A stretch of 9,144 nucleotides of DNA from Rubrivivax sp. (GCA_030693565.1 JAUYAJ010000040.1:1-9144); one strand, 5' to 3'. Shown: positions 1 through 6,276, numbered from the stretch's first letter. Numbers and translations: made by a program. Notes: generated by a model from the sequence alone, not told the origin.

Positions 1-2
1 GC

Positions 3-398
3 CTGTTCCGCACCAAGGCCCGCAACCTCGTCGAAACCAGCCGCCTGCTGGTCGAGCGCCATGGCGGCCAGGTGCCGCGCTCGCGCGAGGCGCTGCAGGC
101 GCTGCCGGGCGTCGGCCGCAAGACTGCCAACGTCGTCCTCAATGTCGCATTCGGCGAACCGGTGATGGCCGTCGACACCCACATCTTTCGCCTTGGCAAC
201 CGCACCGGCCTGGCGCCCGGGCGCGACCCGCTGGCGGTCGAGCAGGCCTTGCTGCGGCGCGTGCCGCCGGCCTACCTGGTGGACGCCCACCACTGGCTGA
301 TCCTGCACGGCCGCTACATCTGCCAGGCGCGCACGCCGCAATGCGGGCGCTGCAGCGTGCGCCCGCATTGCGACCAGGGCAAACGCCAGCCGGCCTGA
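3..398 (+). CDS. nth: Endonuclease III, 5'-truncated by the window edge
   Basis: Base-excision repair enzyme: a DNA glycosylase/AP lyase that removes oxidised pyrimidines. The reading frame is open from base 3, so the gene starts before the window; 131 residues are visible, about the last 60% of the usual ~211. The helix-hairpin-helix LPGVGRKTA is present (codons about 102-128) with the lysine equivalent to E. coli Lys120. It is followed by AVDTHIFR, which carries the catalytic Asp equivalent to Asp138. The C-terminus holds a complete C-x6-C-x2-C-x5-C iron-sulfur cluster motif. All catalytic and cluster residues in the visible part are intact. The stop codon sits in the loop of a GC-rich hairpin (389-406). 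The visible part matches E. coli Nth almost colinearly, so identification is secure; MutY is excluded by the Lys/Asp pair and the length. Confidence 0.94.
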   Translation: MFRTKARNLVETSRLLVERHGGQVPRSREALQALPGVGRKTANVVLNVAFGEPVMAVDTHIFRLGNRTGLAPGRDPLAVEQALLRRVPPAYLVDAHHWLILHGRYICQARTPQCGRCSVRPHCDQGKRQPA

Positions 399-406
399 AG
401 GCCGGC
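389..406 (+). terminator. GC-rich hairpin over the nth stop codon (weak terminator candidate)
   Basis: A perfect 7-bp stem, GCCGGCC and GGCCGGC, encloses the loop TGAA, in which TGA is the nth stop codon. No T-run follows, so this is not a standard intrinsic terminator. It may stabilise the mRNA 3' end or simply reflect high GC content. Confidence 0.35.
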
Positions 407-421
407 GCCGCTCGCGGCACC

Positions 422-427
422 TACAAT
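422..427 (+). promoter_or_regulatory. -10 box TACAAT for the zapB-like/zapA pair
   Basis: TACAAT matches the sigma-70 -10 consensus at five of six positions and lies 22 nt upstream of the ATG at 450, predicting transcription from about 434. No convincing -35 is visible at the right distance. The same CTAnAAT form recurs before ssrS, rpsU and dctQ in this window. Confidence 0.5.
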
Positions 428-449
428 CGCCTGCAGGAGCGCCCCCGCC

Positions 450-665
450 ATGTCCCGTCTTCCCGACCTTGCCGAGCGTGTCGACCGCCTGGTGCTGCGG
501 CACGAGGAGCTCAAGCGCACGAGCGCGCTGATTGAGCAGCAACTCGGCAGCGTGACCGCCGAACGTGACAGCCTGCGCTCGCGGCTGGCGGCGGCGCGCT
601 CGCGCATCGACGCCTTGCTGGCGCGGCTGCCGGCCGACACCACCGAGGGGAGCAAGGGCACGTGA
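450..665 (+). CDS. Small coiled-coil protein upstream of zapA (ZapB-like / TIGR02449-like)
   Basis: A 71-residue, highly charged protein, predicted to be almost entirely alpha-helical. Hydrophobic residues recur in heptads from about residue 5 to 60, as expected for a parallel coiled coil. Start ATG has an AGGAG at 435-439. The end overlaps the next gene by four bases (GTGA), implying translational coupling to zapA. Small coiled-coil genes directly before zapA are common in beta- and gammaproteobacteria and are annotated as TIGR02449, DUF904 or ZapB-like. The inferred role is as a partner of the FtsZ-ring-associated ZapA. The family assignment rests on size, heptads and position, not on a diagnostic motif. 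Confidence 0.72.
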   Translation: MSRLPDLAERVDRLVLRHEELKRTSALIEQQLGSVTAERDSLRSRLAAARSRIDALLARLPADTTEGSKGT

Positions 666-982
666 AACAGGTCGAAGTGACGATCATGGGCCAGGGCTAC
701 ATCCTGGGCTGCCCCGAAGGCGGCGAGGCCTTGCTGACCACCGCGGTCGCCAGCGTCGACCGCGAGATGAGCGCCATCCGCGACGGCGGCAAGGTCAAGG
801 CGCGTGAACGCATCGCGGTGCTGGCGGCGCTGAACCTGGCCTACCAGCTGGCCGAGCGGCCGAATCGCCCCGCCCCGGCGCCAAAGGCTGGCGGCGCCGG
901 TGCCGGCGCTGCCGAACCCGACATCGACGCCCTGGTGCGCCGGATCGACGCCGCACTCAGCGACGACGGCCATTTGTTGTGA
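662..982 (+). CDS. zapA: Cell division protein ZapA
   Basis: Cytoplasmic FtsZ-associated protein that cross-links FtsZ protofilaments and stabilises the Z-ring. The 106-residue length equals the family norm (E. coli 109). The N-terminal globular part begins with the typical VEVTIMGQGY strand and continues with CPEGGEALLTTAVASVDREM. The C-terminal part contains the helix RIAVLAALNLAYQLAE. After it comes an Ala/Pro/Gly-rich linker (about residues 68-88) and a last amphipathic helix. The GTG start is chosen because it gives the standard N-terminus and follows purine-rich ribosome-binding sequence (GAGGGGAG at 645-652). It overlaps the upstream coiled-coil gene by GTGA. The 6S RNA gene follows 46 nt after the stop, matching the conserved zapA-ssrS linkage of proteobacteria. 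Confidence 0.92.
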   Translation: MKQVEVTIMGQGYILGCPEGGEALLTTAVASVDREMSAIRDGGKVKARERIAVLAALNLAYQLAERPNRPAPAPKAGGAGAGAAEPDIDALVRRIDAALSDDGHLL

Positions 983-1016
983 CTTTGGACGCAAGCGCTG
1001 GCGCTGTCAGCAGGTC

Positions 1017-1022
1017 TAGAAT
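1017..1022 (+). promoter_or_regulatory. -10 box TAGAAT of the 6S RNA gene
   Basis: TAGAAT matches the consensus at five of six positions and ends 6 nt before G1029, the first base of the inferred 6S closing stem, so promoter and RNA 5' end agree. No good -35 is seen at 16-18 bp; TTGGAC at 985-990 is too far (26 bp). Confidence 0.62.
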
Positions 1023-1028
1023 GGCTTC

Positions 1029-1206
1029 GTCCGTCGTGTTCGCGTGAGCCAATTATTTCCTTGAACCGATGCTCTATGAGCAAGGGCTGGGAACATCGCC
1101 TCGCTGGTGTGAGCGTCTCGCGTCAGATGAACCCGAAGCTTGGCTGACCCGGCCCACCTGAACTTCCCTTTGGGTTCAGGAATGCGGTTCACGGTTCACG
1201 GCGGAC
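1029..1206 (+). ncRNA. ssrS: 6S RNA
   Basis: The 6S RNA mimics an open promoter and sequesters the sigma-70 RNA polymerase holoenzyme in stationary phase. The sequence folds as expected. A closing stem pairs GTCCGTCGTG (1029-1038) with CACGGCGGAC (1197-1206), with one G-U. A second stem pairs CGTGAGCC (1043-1050) with GGTTCACG (1186-1193). The central bubble carries a small 5' hairpin (TGCTC/GAGCA, 1070-1082) and the characteristic 3' hairpin CCTGAAC/GTTCAGG (1157-1180), closely like the E. coli CCTTGAACC...GGTTCAAGG element. The apical arm starts with GGGCTGGG (1084-1091) paired to CCCGGCCC (1148-1155). The bubble edge GAGCCAAT resembles the E. coli pRNA template edge GAGCCGAT. The length of 178 nt compares with 184 nt in E. 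coli, and the gene lies just after zapA. Exact ends are inferred from the -10 box and the stem. Confidence 0.9.
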
Positions 1207-1226
1207 ACCCCCACAAGCACCCCCCG

Positions 1227-1691
<465 letters not shown>

Positions 1692-1701
1692 CGCGCGCGA
1701 C

Positions 1702-2520
1702 GTGGATCTGAACCTGATTTTCATCGCCGAACTGCTGGCCCTGGGCACCGTGACGGGCTTTCTGGCCGGCCTGCTGGGGGTGGGCGGCGGCATGATGATG
1801 GTGCCTTGCCTGACCTTTGTGCTGTCGCAGCGCGGCGTCGAACCCGGCATGGCGGTGAAGATGGCGATCGCCACCTCGATGGCGACGATTCTGTTCAGCT
1901 CGCTGTCCAGCGTGCGCGCCCACCACCTGCGCGGCGCGGTGCGCTGGGACTTGGTGCGCGGCATCGCGCCCGGCATCGTCATCGGCGGACTGGCCGCCGG
2001 CGCCGGCTTGTTCACCTTGATCCACGGCCAAGGGCTGGCCCTCTTCTTCGCCCTCTTCGTCGGTTTCTCGGCCGTGCAGATGCTGCTCGACCGCAAACCG
2101 GCGCCGACCCGTCAGGTGCCCGGCTGGGCCGGGCTGGCCGCTGCCGGTGGCGTCACGGGCGTGCTCTCGGGTCTGGTCGGCGCTGGCGGCGCTTTCGTCT
2201 CCGTGCCCTTCATGGTCTGGTGCAACGTGCCGCTGCGCAGCGCCGTCGGCACCAGTGCGGCACTGGGCTTCCCGATTGCGCTGGCCAACACCACCGGCTA
2301 CGTCATCGGTGGCTGGTCGCTGGCACCGGCGCTGCCCGGCGCCTTCGGCTACCTCTACCTGCCGGCCTTGCTGCTGATCTCACTGGCCAGCGCCAGTTCG
2401 GCGCCACTGGGTGCGCGGGTGGCGCACAAGTCGGATGTACGAATGCTCAAGCGTTTGTTTGCCGTGCTGCTGTTCGCCCTGGCCGGCTACATGCTCTACA
2501 AGTCACGCAACGGCGGCTGA
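1702..2520 (+). CDS. TauE/SafE-family sulfite/anion exporter-like membrane protein
   Basis: A 272-residue inner-membrane protein of the TauE/SafE family (COG0730). The two homologous halves typical of the family each begin with a glycine-rich signature: GFLAGLLGVGGG followed by MMMVP (about residues 19-35), and GVLSGLVGAGGAFVSVP (about 152-168). About eight hydrophobic segments are visible. Characterised members move sulfite, sulfoacetate or other sulfur-containing anions, but most are untested, so the substrate is unknown. GTG 1702 is chosen because it begins the normal N-terminus (VDLNLIFIAELLALG) 10 nt after the EVE stop; the frame is open further upstream but would overlap the EVE gene. 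No strong Shine-Dalgarno is seen, so translation may depend on coupling. It converges with the PAS-GGDEF gene with only 2 nt between stops. Confidence 0.9.
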   Translation: MDLNLIFIAELLALGTVTGFLAGLLGVGGGMMMVPCLTFVLSQRGVEPGMAVKMAIATSMATILFSSLSSVRAHHLRGAVRWDLVRGIAPGIVIGGLAAGAGLFTLIHGQGLALFFALFVGFSAVQMLLDRKPAPTRQVPGWAGLAAAGGVTGVLSGLVGAGGAFVSVPFMVWCNVPLRSAVGTSAALGFPIALANTTGYVIGGWSLAPALPGAFGYLYLPALLLISLASASSAPLGARVAHKSDVRMLKRLFAVLLFALAGYMLYKSRNGG

Positions 2521-2522
2521 GC

Positions 2523-3527
2523 TCAGCCCGGCTCGAAGCGGATCGCCGCCAGCGTGACGTGATTGCCGCCGCGCAACTGAGCTTCGGCCAGCGCGGCGTC
2601 ACAGGCCGCCAGCAACTCGTCCTGGGTCTGCGAGGTGTGCGGGAAGCTGGCCACGCCCATGGCGACGCTGAAACCGAGCTCCTGACCGTCGAGGACGACG
2701 ATCTGGGTCGCGCATTGGCGGCGCAAGCCCTCCATGCGCGAATGGGCGGTGGCCAGGCCGACACCTGACAGCAGCACCGCAAAGCGTTTGTCGTCGAGCC
2801 GGCACGAAGCGTCCATCGCCCGCGTGCCGCCGCGCAGCAGCCGCCCCATCGCGTCCAGGATGCGGGCTTGCGCTGGCGTGCCAAATTCACGCACGCGCTC
2901 GCTCGGCGGGTCGAGCTCGATCAGCACGATGGCGAACTCGCGGTGCTCGCGGGTCGACAAATCGACCTCGCGGCGCAGCTGATCCTCGAAGTGGGCCCGC
3001 GTGTACAGGCCCGAGGCCGAGTCGCGCAAGGCCTGGTCGGCCAGTTCGCGGCGCAGCAATTCGTTGGCGCGCTGCTGTTGCTCAAGCTGCTCGAGCGCGC
3101 TGCGCAACTGGGCGCTGCGCTGCTGGGCCGGTGCTTCGTCGGTCCAGACGCAGAGCAGCCAGCGCGGGCCCTCGCCATCCGCCGGGCTGACCAGCCGCAG
3201 CACGCTGCAGTCGTGACGCGCCCCGGCCCATTCGAGCCGGTGTTCGCTGCGCAGCGGCTCGGTCTGCGCCATCGCCGTCTGATCGGCCGCGCGCAGCGCC
3301 GTGCTCACCGCGGCGTCGAACAGATCGGCGTCGGTGTGGCCGACGACCTCGCTCGCCGGGCGGCCCAGAAAGGCCGCCATCGACGCGCTGACATGGCTGT
3401 AGCGGCCGTCCGCCAAGTCCTTGACGGCCAACATGTCGCCATGCTGCGCCAGCAAGGCCGGCAGCATGCGGGCCAGCAAGGCATCGATCGCTGGCAACGA
3501 CGGCAGGAGTTCGGCGGACATCGGCAT
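2523..3527 (-). CDS. PAS domain protein with degenerate GGDEF domain (probable c-di-GMP receptor)
   Basis: A 334-residue soluble protein. Residues about 20-130 resemble a PAS sensor fold, about 133-168 form a glutamine/leucine-rich coiled-coil linker, and about 169-330 form a GGDEF fold that begins with a decayed D-x-L-T-G-L motif (DSASGLYTRAHF). The signature expected as GGDEF reads DDKRF (245-249). Aligned to Caulobacter PleD, the metal ligand Asp327 is Glu204, Glu370 is Lys247, and the guanine contacts Asn335 and Asp344 become Val212 and Ala221, so cyclase activity is very unlikely. The inhibitory-site motif RxxD survives as RAMD (236-239) at exactly five residues before the signature, so c-di-GMP binding remains possible. 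No EAL domain, signal peptide or membrane segment is seen. The start may be ATG 3527 or 3521; neither has a clear Shine-Dalgarno. It stands alone, convergent with the exporter. Confidence 0.86.
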   Translation of the reverse strand: MPMSAELLPSLPAIDALLARMLPALLAQHGDMLAVKDLADGRYSHVSASMAAFLGRPASEVVGHTDADLFDAAVSTALRAADQTAMAQTEPLRSEHRLEWAGARHDCSVLRLVSPADGEGPRWLLCVWTDEAPAQQRSAQLRSALEQLEQQQRANELLRRELADQALRDSASGLYTRAHFEDQLRREVDLSTREHREFAIVLIELDPPSERVREFGTPAQARILDAMGRLLRGGTRAMDASCRLDDKRFAVLLSGVGLATAHSRMEGLRRQCATQIVVLDGQELGFSVAMGVASFPHTSQTQDELLAACDAALAEAQLRGGNHVTLAAIRFEPG

Positions 3528-3679
3528 CGGACTTCAGGTTGCTCGGGTTTACCACATCGCAAGATCACACAGCCAAGGCAAGCCCCCCGCAATCGTGGTG
3601 GACAGACGGCCGCCCGGGTGGCCTTCAGCCCCCGCGTGACCGAACTCCCCCCTAACTTGAAGCCAATGCTAAGCCCAAG

Positions 3680-3703
3680 ACATCGGCGGCGAAGTGCCGA
3701 TGT
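3680..3703. repeat. 8-bp perfect inverted repeat in the intergenic region
   Basis: ACATCGGC (3680-3687) and GCCGATGT (3696-3703) are separated by 8 bases, in the 232-bp gap between the divergent PAS-GGDEF and flavoprotein genes. It lies about 45 bp upstream of the flavoprotein -10 box, a plausible operator position. It has no T-run, so a terminator is less likely. The half-site ACATCGGC also occurs at 3518-3525 at the start of the PAS-GGDEF gene, which may be chance. No other recognisable element is seen in 3528-3680. Confidence 0.4.
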
Positions 3704-3719
3704 GACCGGTGTTCCTCGC

Positions 3720-3752
3720 TTGACGGGGTCGTCACCGCGCGCTACGGATAAT
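3720..3752 (+). promoter_or_regulatory. Putative promoter of the YhiN-family flavoprotein gene
   Basis: GATAAT at 3747-3752 is a good -10 box ending 7 nt before the ATG at 3760. TTGACG at 3720-3725 resembles a -35, but the spacing to GATAAT is 21 bp. With the overlapping TACGGA (3743-3748) as -10 the spacing would be 17 bp. Either way transcription would begin at or within a few bases of the start codon. Confidence 0.48.
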
Positions 3753-3759
3753 CCGCTCC

Positions 3760-4950
3760 ATGGAACACTTTGATGCGGTCGTCATCGGTGCCGGTGCAGC
3801 CGGCCTCTTCTGCGCCGGCGTCGCTGGCCAGCGCGGCCGCCGCATCCTGCTCATCGACCACGCGGCCAAGGTGGCCGAGAAGATCCGCATCTCCGGCGGC
3901 GGCCGCTGCAACTTCACCAACCGCGACGTCAGCGCCGCCAACTTCCTGTCCGACAACCCGGCGTTCTGCCGCTCGGCGCTGGCGCGCTACCGACCGGCCG
4001 ACTTCATCGCGCTGCTGCAGCGCCACGGCGTCGCTTTCCACGAAAAGCACCGCGGCCAGCTGTTCTGCGACGGCTCGGCCGATCAGGTGATCAACCTGCT
4101 GCTGGCCGAATGCGGCGCCGGCGCGGTGCAGCACTGGCAGCCCTGCGCCGTGCAACAGGTCCGCCAGGCGGCAGCGGGCTTCGAGGTCGACACCGCGCGC
4201 GGCACGGTCAGCGCAGCGCGCGTCGTCGTCGCCAGCGGCGGGCTGTCGATCCCGAAGATCGGCGCCAGCGACTTCGGCTATCGACTGGCGCGCCAGTTCG
4301 GCCATCGCATCGTCGAGCCACGGCCGGCGCTGGTGCCGCTGACCTTCGACGCCGACGCTTGGTTGCCCTTCGCCAACCTGGCCGGCCTGTCGCTCGAAGT
4401 CGCCATCGAGACCGGCAGCGGCAAGGCGCGCGGACACTTCGTCGAAGATCTGCTCTTCACCCATCGCGGGCTCAGCGGCCCGGCCGTGCTGCAGATCTCC
4501 AGCTACTGGGCCGCCGGGCAGGCGCTGCGCATCGCGCTGGCCCCGCCGAGCCTGGCAGACACACTGCGCCAGGCCAAGAGCAGCTCGCAGCGCCACCTGG
4601 GCAACGAGCTGGCGCTGCACCTGCCCGGCCGGCTCGCCGACACCTGGCTGCAGTTGCAGGGCATGGCCGCCGACCGGCCGATGCCCGAGGCGCGCGACCG
4701 CGATCTGGCGCGGCTGGCCGGCAGCCTTTCGCAGTGGCAGGTTCAGCCGTCGGGCACCGAGGGCTGGCGCAAGGCCGAAGTGACGGCCGGCGGCGTCGAC
4801 ACCCGCGACCTGGAGTCGCGCGACCTGGGCAGCCGGGTGCTGCCAGGGCTGCACTTCATCGGCGAGGTCGTCGACGTCACCGGCTGGCTGGGCGGCTACA
4901 ACTTCCAGTGGGCCTGGGCCAGCGCCGCAGCATGCGCGGCCGCCTTGTGA
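3760..4950 (+). CDS. NAD(P)/FAD-dependent oxidoreductase, HI0933/YhiN (BaiN-like) family
   Basis: A 396-residue cytoplasmic flavoprotein of the HI0933/TIGR00275 family. It begins with an FAD-binding dinucleotide motif, VVIGAGAAGLFCAG (about residues 7-20). The family hallmark RISGGGRCNFTN follows at about 43-54. Further family motifs are ASGGLSIPKIGASDFGY, the LFTHRGLSGPAVLQISSYW block, and the C-terminal GEVVDVTGWLGGYNFQWAWAS (368-388), which closes the FAD site. Length is normal for the family. Databases often name members BaiN after a clostridial bile-acid protein, but that function should not be transferred. From memory, the E. coli homologue YhiN has been reported as a 23S rRNA dihydrouridine synthase (RdsA), which would fit a housekeeping role here. 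The only ATG near the start is so close to the -10 box that the mRNA may be leaderless. The rpsU promoter begins just after the stop. Confidence 0.93.
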   Translation: MEHFDAVVIGAGAAGLFCAGVAGQRGRRILLIDHAAKVAEKIRISGGGRCNFTNRDVSAANFLSDNPAFCRSALARYRPADFIALLQRHGVAFHEKHRGQLFCDGSADQVINLLLAECGAGAVQHWQPCAVQQVRQAAAGFEVDTARGTVSAARVVVASGGLSIPKIGASDFGYRLARQFGHRIVEPRPALVPLTFDADAWLPFANLAGLSLEVAIETGSGKARGHFVEDLLFTHRGLSGPAVLQISSYWAAGQALRIALAPPSLADTLRQAKSSSQRHLGNELALHLPGRLADTWLQLQGMAADRPMPEARDRDLARLAGSLSQWQVQPSGTEGWRKAEVTAGGVDTRDLESRDLGSRVLPGLHFIGEVVDVTGWLGGYNFQWAWASAAACAAAL

Positions 4951-4959
4951 AGCAGGCAT

Positions 4960-4988
4960 TTGGCAGCCTCGCCGATCCGAGCTAGAAT
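4960..4988 (+). promoter_or_regulatory. Sigma-70-type promoter of rpsU
   Basis: TTGGCA (4960-4965) and TAGAAT (4983-4988) are separated by exactly 17 bp, the best promoter in the window. It starts 10 nt after the flavoprotein stop codon. Predicted transcription starts near 4995, giving an rpsU leader of about 123 nt. Confidence 0.75.
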
Positions 4989-5117
4989 ATCCGGCTTTGC
5001 TGGCAAACGTGCGTGTCGATCCGGGCTACGGCAGCAGCTGCAACTGCAGCGACTGTGGCAAGCCTGCGCCGGACACCGAGCGCCCAGACGTATTTTCCAC
5101 ACCGGGATTCCTGCTAC

Positions 5118-5330
5118 ATGACCACCATTCGCGTCAAAGAGAACGAGCCGTTCGACGTCGCCCTGCGTCGCTTCAAGCGCACCATCGAAAAGATCGGCCT
5201 GCTGACCGAACTGCGCGCACGCGAGTTCTACGAGAAGCCCACTGCCGAGCGCAAGCGCAAGAAGGCTGCGGCCGTCAAGCGCCACTTCAAGCGCGTGCGC
5301 AGCATGCAGCTGCCCAAGAAGCTCTACTGA
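5118..5330 (+). CDS. rpsU: 30S ribosomal protein S21
   Basis: Small basic 30S-subunit protein needed for efficient initiation on natural mRNAs; it sits near the anti-Shine-Dalgarno end of 16S rRNA. The 70-residue sequence has the normal N-terminus MTTIRVKENEPFDVALRRFKR. The lysine/arginine-rich middle (ERKRKKAAAVKRHFKR) and the short tail are also as usual. ATG 5118 is chosen because it gives the canonical protein; the frame is open upstream to GTG 5013, but the extra 35 Ala-rich residues do not belong to S21. Shine-Dalgarno complementarity is poor (GGGA at 5104-5107). A terminator follows directly, then yqeY, so yqeY may be expressed by read-through. Confidence 0.98.
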   Translation: MTTIRVKENEPFDVALRRFKRTIEKIGLLTELRAREFYEKPTAERKRKKAAAVKRHFKRVRSMQLPKKLY

Positions 5331-5352
5331 CGAGCACTGCGGCAATGCCCAG

Positions 5353-5383
5353 AAGCCCGCGCGGGACACCGCCGCGGGCTTTT
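5353..5383 (+). terminator. Intrinsic terminator after rpsU
   Basis: AAGCCCGCG (5353-5361) pairs with CGCGGGCTT (5373-5381) around an 11-nt loop, followed by TTTT (5380-5383). It lies 23 nt after the rpsU stop and about 33 nt before yqeY. The T-run is short, so partial read-through into yqeY is plausible. Confidence 0.78.
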
Positions 5384-5415
5384 GCACTTCTGGCGAACCT
5401 TCGAGATCTCATGCC

Positions 5416-5877
5416 ATGAGCCTGAAAGACCGCATCACCGACGACATGAAGGCCGCCATGCGCGCCCGCGACGCCGACCGGCTGCTGACGATCCGGCTGC
5501 TGCTGGCCGCTTGCAAGCAGCGCGAGGTCGACGAGCGCATCGTGCTTGACGACGCCGCCGTTGTCGCCATCGTCGACAAGTTGATCAAGCAGCGCAAAGA
5601 CTCGGTCAGCGCCTTCAGCGCTGGCGGTCGCCCCGACCTGGCGGCCAAGGAAGCGGCCGAGATCGGCGTCCTTCAAGCCTACCTGCCGCAGCGCTTGTCG
5701 GCCGAGCAGATCGGCGCCGACGTCAGCACGATCGTCGCCGAGCTGGCCACCGAACTGGGCCGCGCAGCCGGCCCCGGCGACATGGGCCGGGTGATGGCGG
5801 CGGCCAAGGCACGCTTTGCCGGCCAGGCCGAAATGGCCCTGGTCTCGGCTGCGGTCAAGCAGGCATTGACGGGCTGA
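5416..5877 (+). CDS. yqeY: GatB/YqeY domain-containing protein
   Basis: A 153-residue all-helical cytoplasmic protein of the YqeY family, related to the C-terminal tRNA-binding region of GatB in the Asp/Glu-tRNA amidotransferase. The protein is free-standing, and its biological role is not established. Family features are SLKDRITDDMKAAMRARD at the N-terminus, the TIRLLLAACKQREVD block (about 26-40), IVDKLIKQRKDSVSAF, and the EIGVLQAYLPQRLS motif (about 82-95). Full length for the family. ATG 5416 is used; ATG 5411 in another frame ends after two codons. No strong Shine-Dalgarno is visible. It follows rpsU as in many proteobacteria, but the usual next gene dnaG is not present. Confidence 0.95.
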   Translation: MSLKDRITDDMKAAMRARDADRLLTIRLLLAACKQREVDERIVLDDAAVVAIVDKLIKQRKDSVSAFSAGGRPDLAAKEAAEIGVLQAYLPQRLSAEQIGADVSTIVAELATELGRAAGPGDMGRVMAAAKARFAGQAEMALVSAAVKQALTG

Positions 5878-5881
5878 ACCG

Positions 5882-6229
5882 ATGAACCAGGACCTGCCAG
5901 TGCGCCCGGTGGCAGACGATGTCTTCGTCGCCCCGCAGCTGACCCCCGAGGCGATGGCCCAGGCCGCCGGCGCGGGCTTTCGCAGCATCATCAACAACCG
6001 GCCCGACTTCGAGCACGGCCCCGACCAGCCCACCCACGCGGCGATCGAGGCAGCGGCGCGCGCCGCCGGGCTCGAGTACCGCTTCTTGCCGGTCGCCGGC
6101 GGCTACCAGTCGCCGCAGGAGATTGCCGCCTTCGCCGCGCTGCTCGCCGAGCTGCCGCGCCCCATCCTGGCGTTCTGTCGCTCGGGCGCGCGTTCGACGC
6201 GCCTTTACGTCGCTGCCCAGTCCAGCTGA
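5882..6229 (+). CDS. DUF442 / TIGR01244 family sulfurtransferase- or phosphatase-like protein
   Basis: A 115-residue single-domain protein with the fold shared by dual-specificity phosphatases and the DUF442 part of Blh-type proteins. Recognisable blocks are VADDVFVAPQLTPEAM near the N-terminus, GFRSIINNRPDFE (about 32-44), EYRFLPVAGG, and the active-site loop FCRSGARSTRL. The nucleophile is Cys99 and the loop follows the CRxGxRS pattern of TIGR01244 proteins, which resembles rhodanese active sites. Known relatives are tied to sulfide/persulfide handling or are uncharacterised, so the substrate is unknown. It starts 4 nt after the yqeY stop, implying co-transcription and probably coupled translation. 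The active-site residues are intact. A GC-rich palindrome (6243-6254) and a 6-bp hairpin (6260-6276) follow without a T-run. Confidence 0.86.
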   Translation: MNQDLPVRPVADDVFVAPQLTPEAMAQAAGAGFRSIINNRPDFEHGPDQPTHAAIEAAARAAGLEYRFLPVAGGYQSPQEIAAFAALLAELPRPILAFCRSGARSTRLYVAAQSS

Positions 6230-6242
6230 GTCCGGCCACCCT

Positions 6243-6276
6243 GGCGGCGCCGCCGTCCATGCGGGCAAGCCCCGCA
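6243..6276 (+). repeat. GC palindrome and hairpin after the DUF442 gene
   Basis: GGCGGCGCCGCC (6243-6254) is a perfect 12-bp palindrome. It is followed by TGCGGG/CCCGCA (6260-6265 and 6271-6276) around a 5-nt loop. There is no T-run, so any terminator role would be Rho-assisted or weak. The site separates the DUF442 gene from the TRAP promoter. Confidence 0.35.

Noticed and set aside
985..990. TTGGAC as the -35 box of the 6S RNA promoter.
   Set aside because: The distance to TAGAAT is 26 bp, too long for sigma-70.
1140..1226. Upstream in-frame extension of the EVE protein from TTG 1140.
   Set aside because: It overlaps the 3' half of the well-supported 6S RNA, and the EVE hallmark HWLMKSEP starts right after ATG 1227.
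2868..3773. A 301-codon + strand open frame opposite the PAS-GGDEF gene.
   Set aside because: Composition is typical of an antisense shadow, and it lacks domain signatures.
3742..4959. A 405-codon open frame antisense to the flavoprotein gene.
   Set aside because: No recognisable domain, and it mirrors the real gene's codon structure. The flavoprotein has FAD motifs along its full length.
5013..5117. A 35-residue N-terminal extension of S21 from GTG 5013.
   Set aside because: The sequence is Ala/Thr-rich and unlike any S21; the ATG at 5118 gives the canonical 70-residue protein. The open frame is expected at this GC content.
5411..5419. A two-codon ORF (ATGCCATGA) overlapping the yqeY start, as a possible start-stop regulator.
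   Set aside because: No ribosome-binding site favours it and such overlaps arise easily by chance.
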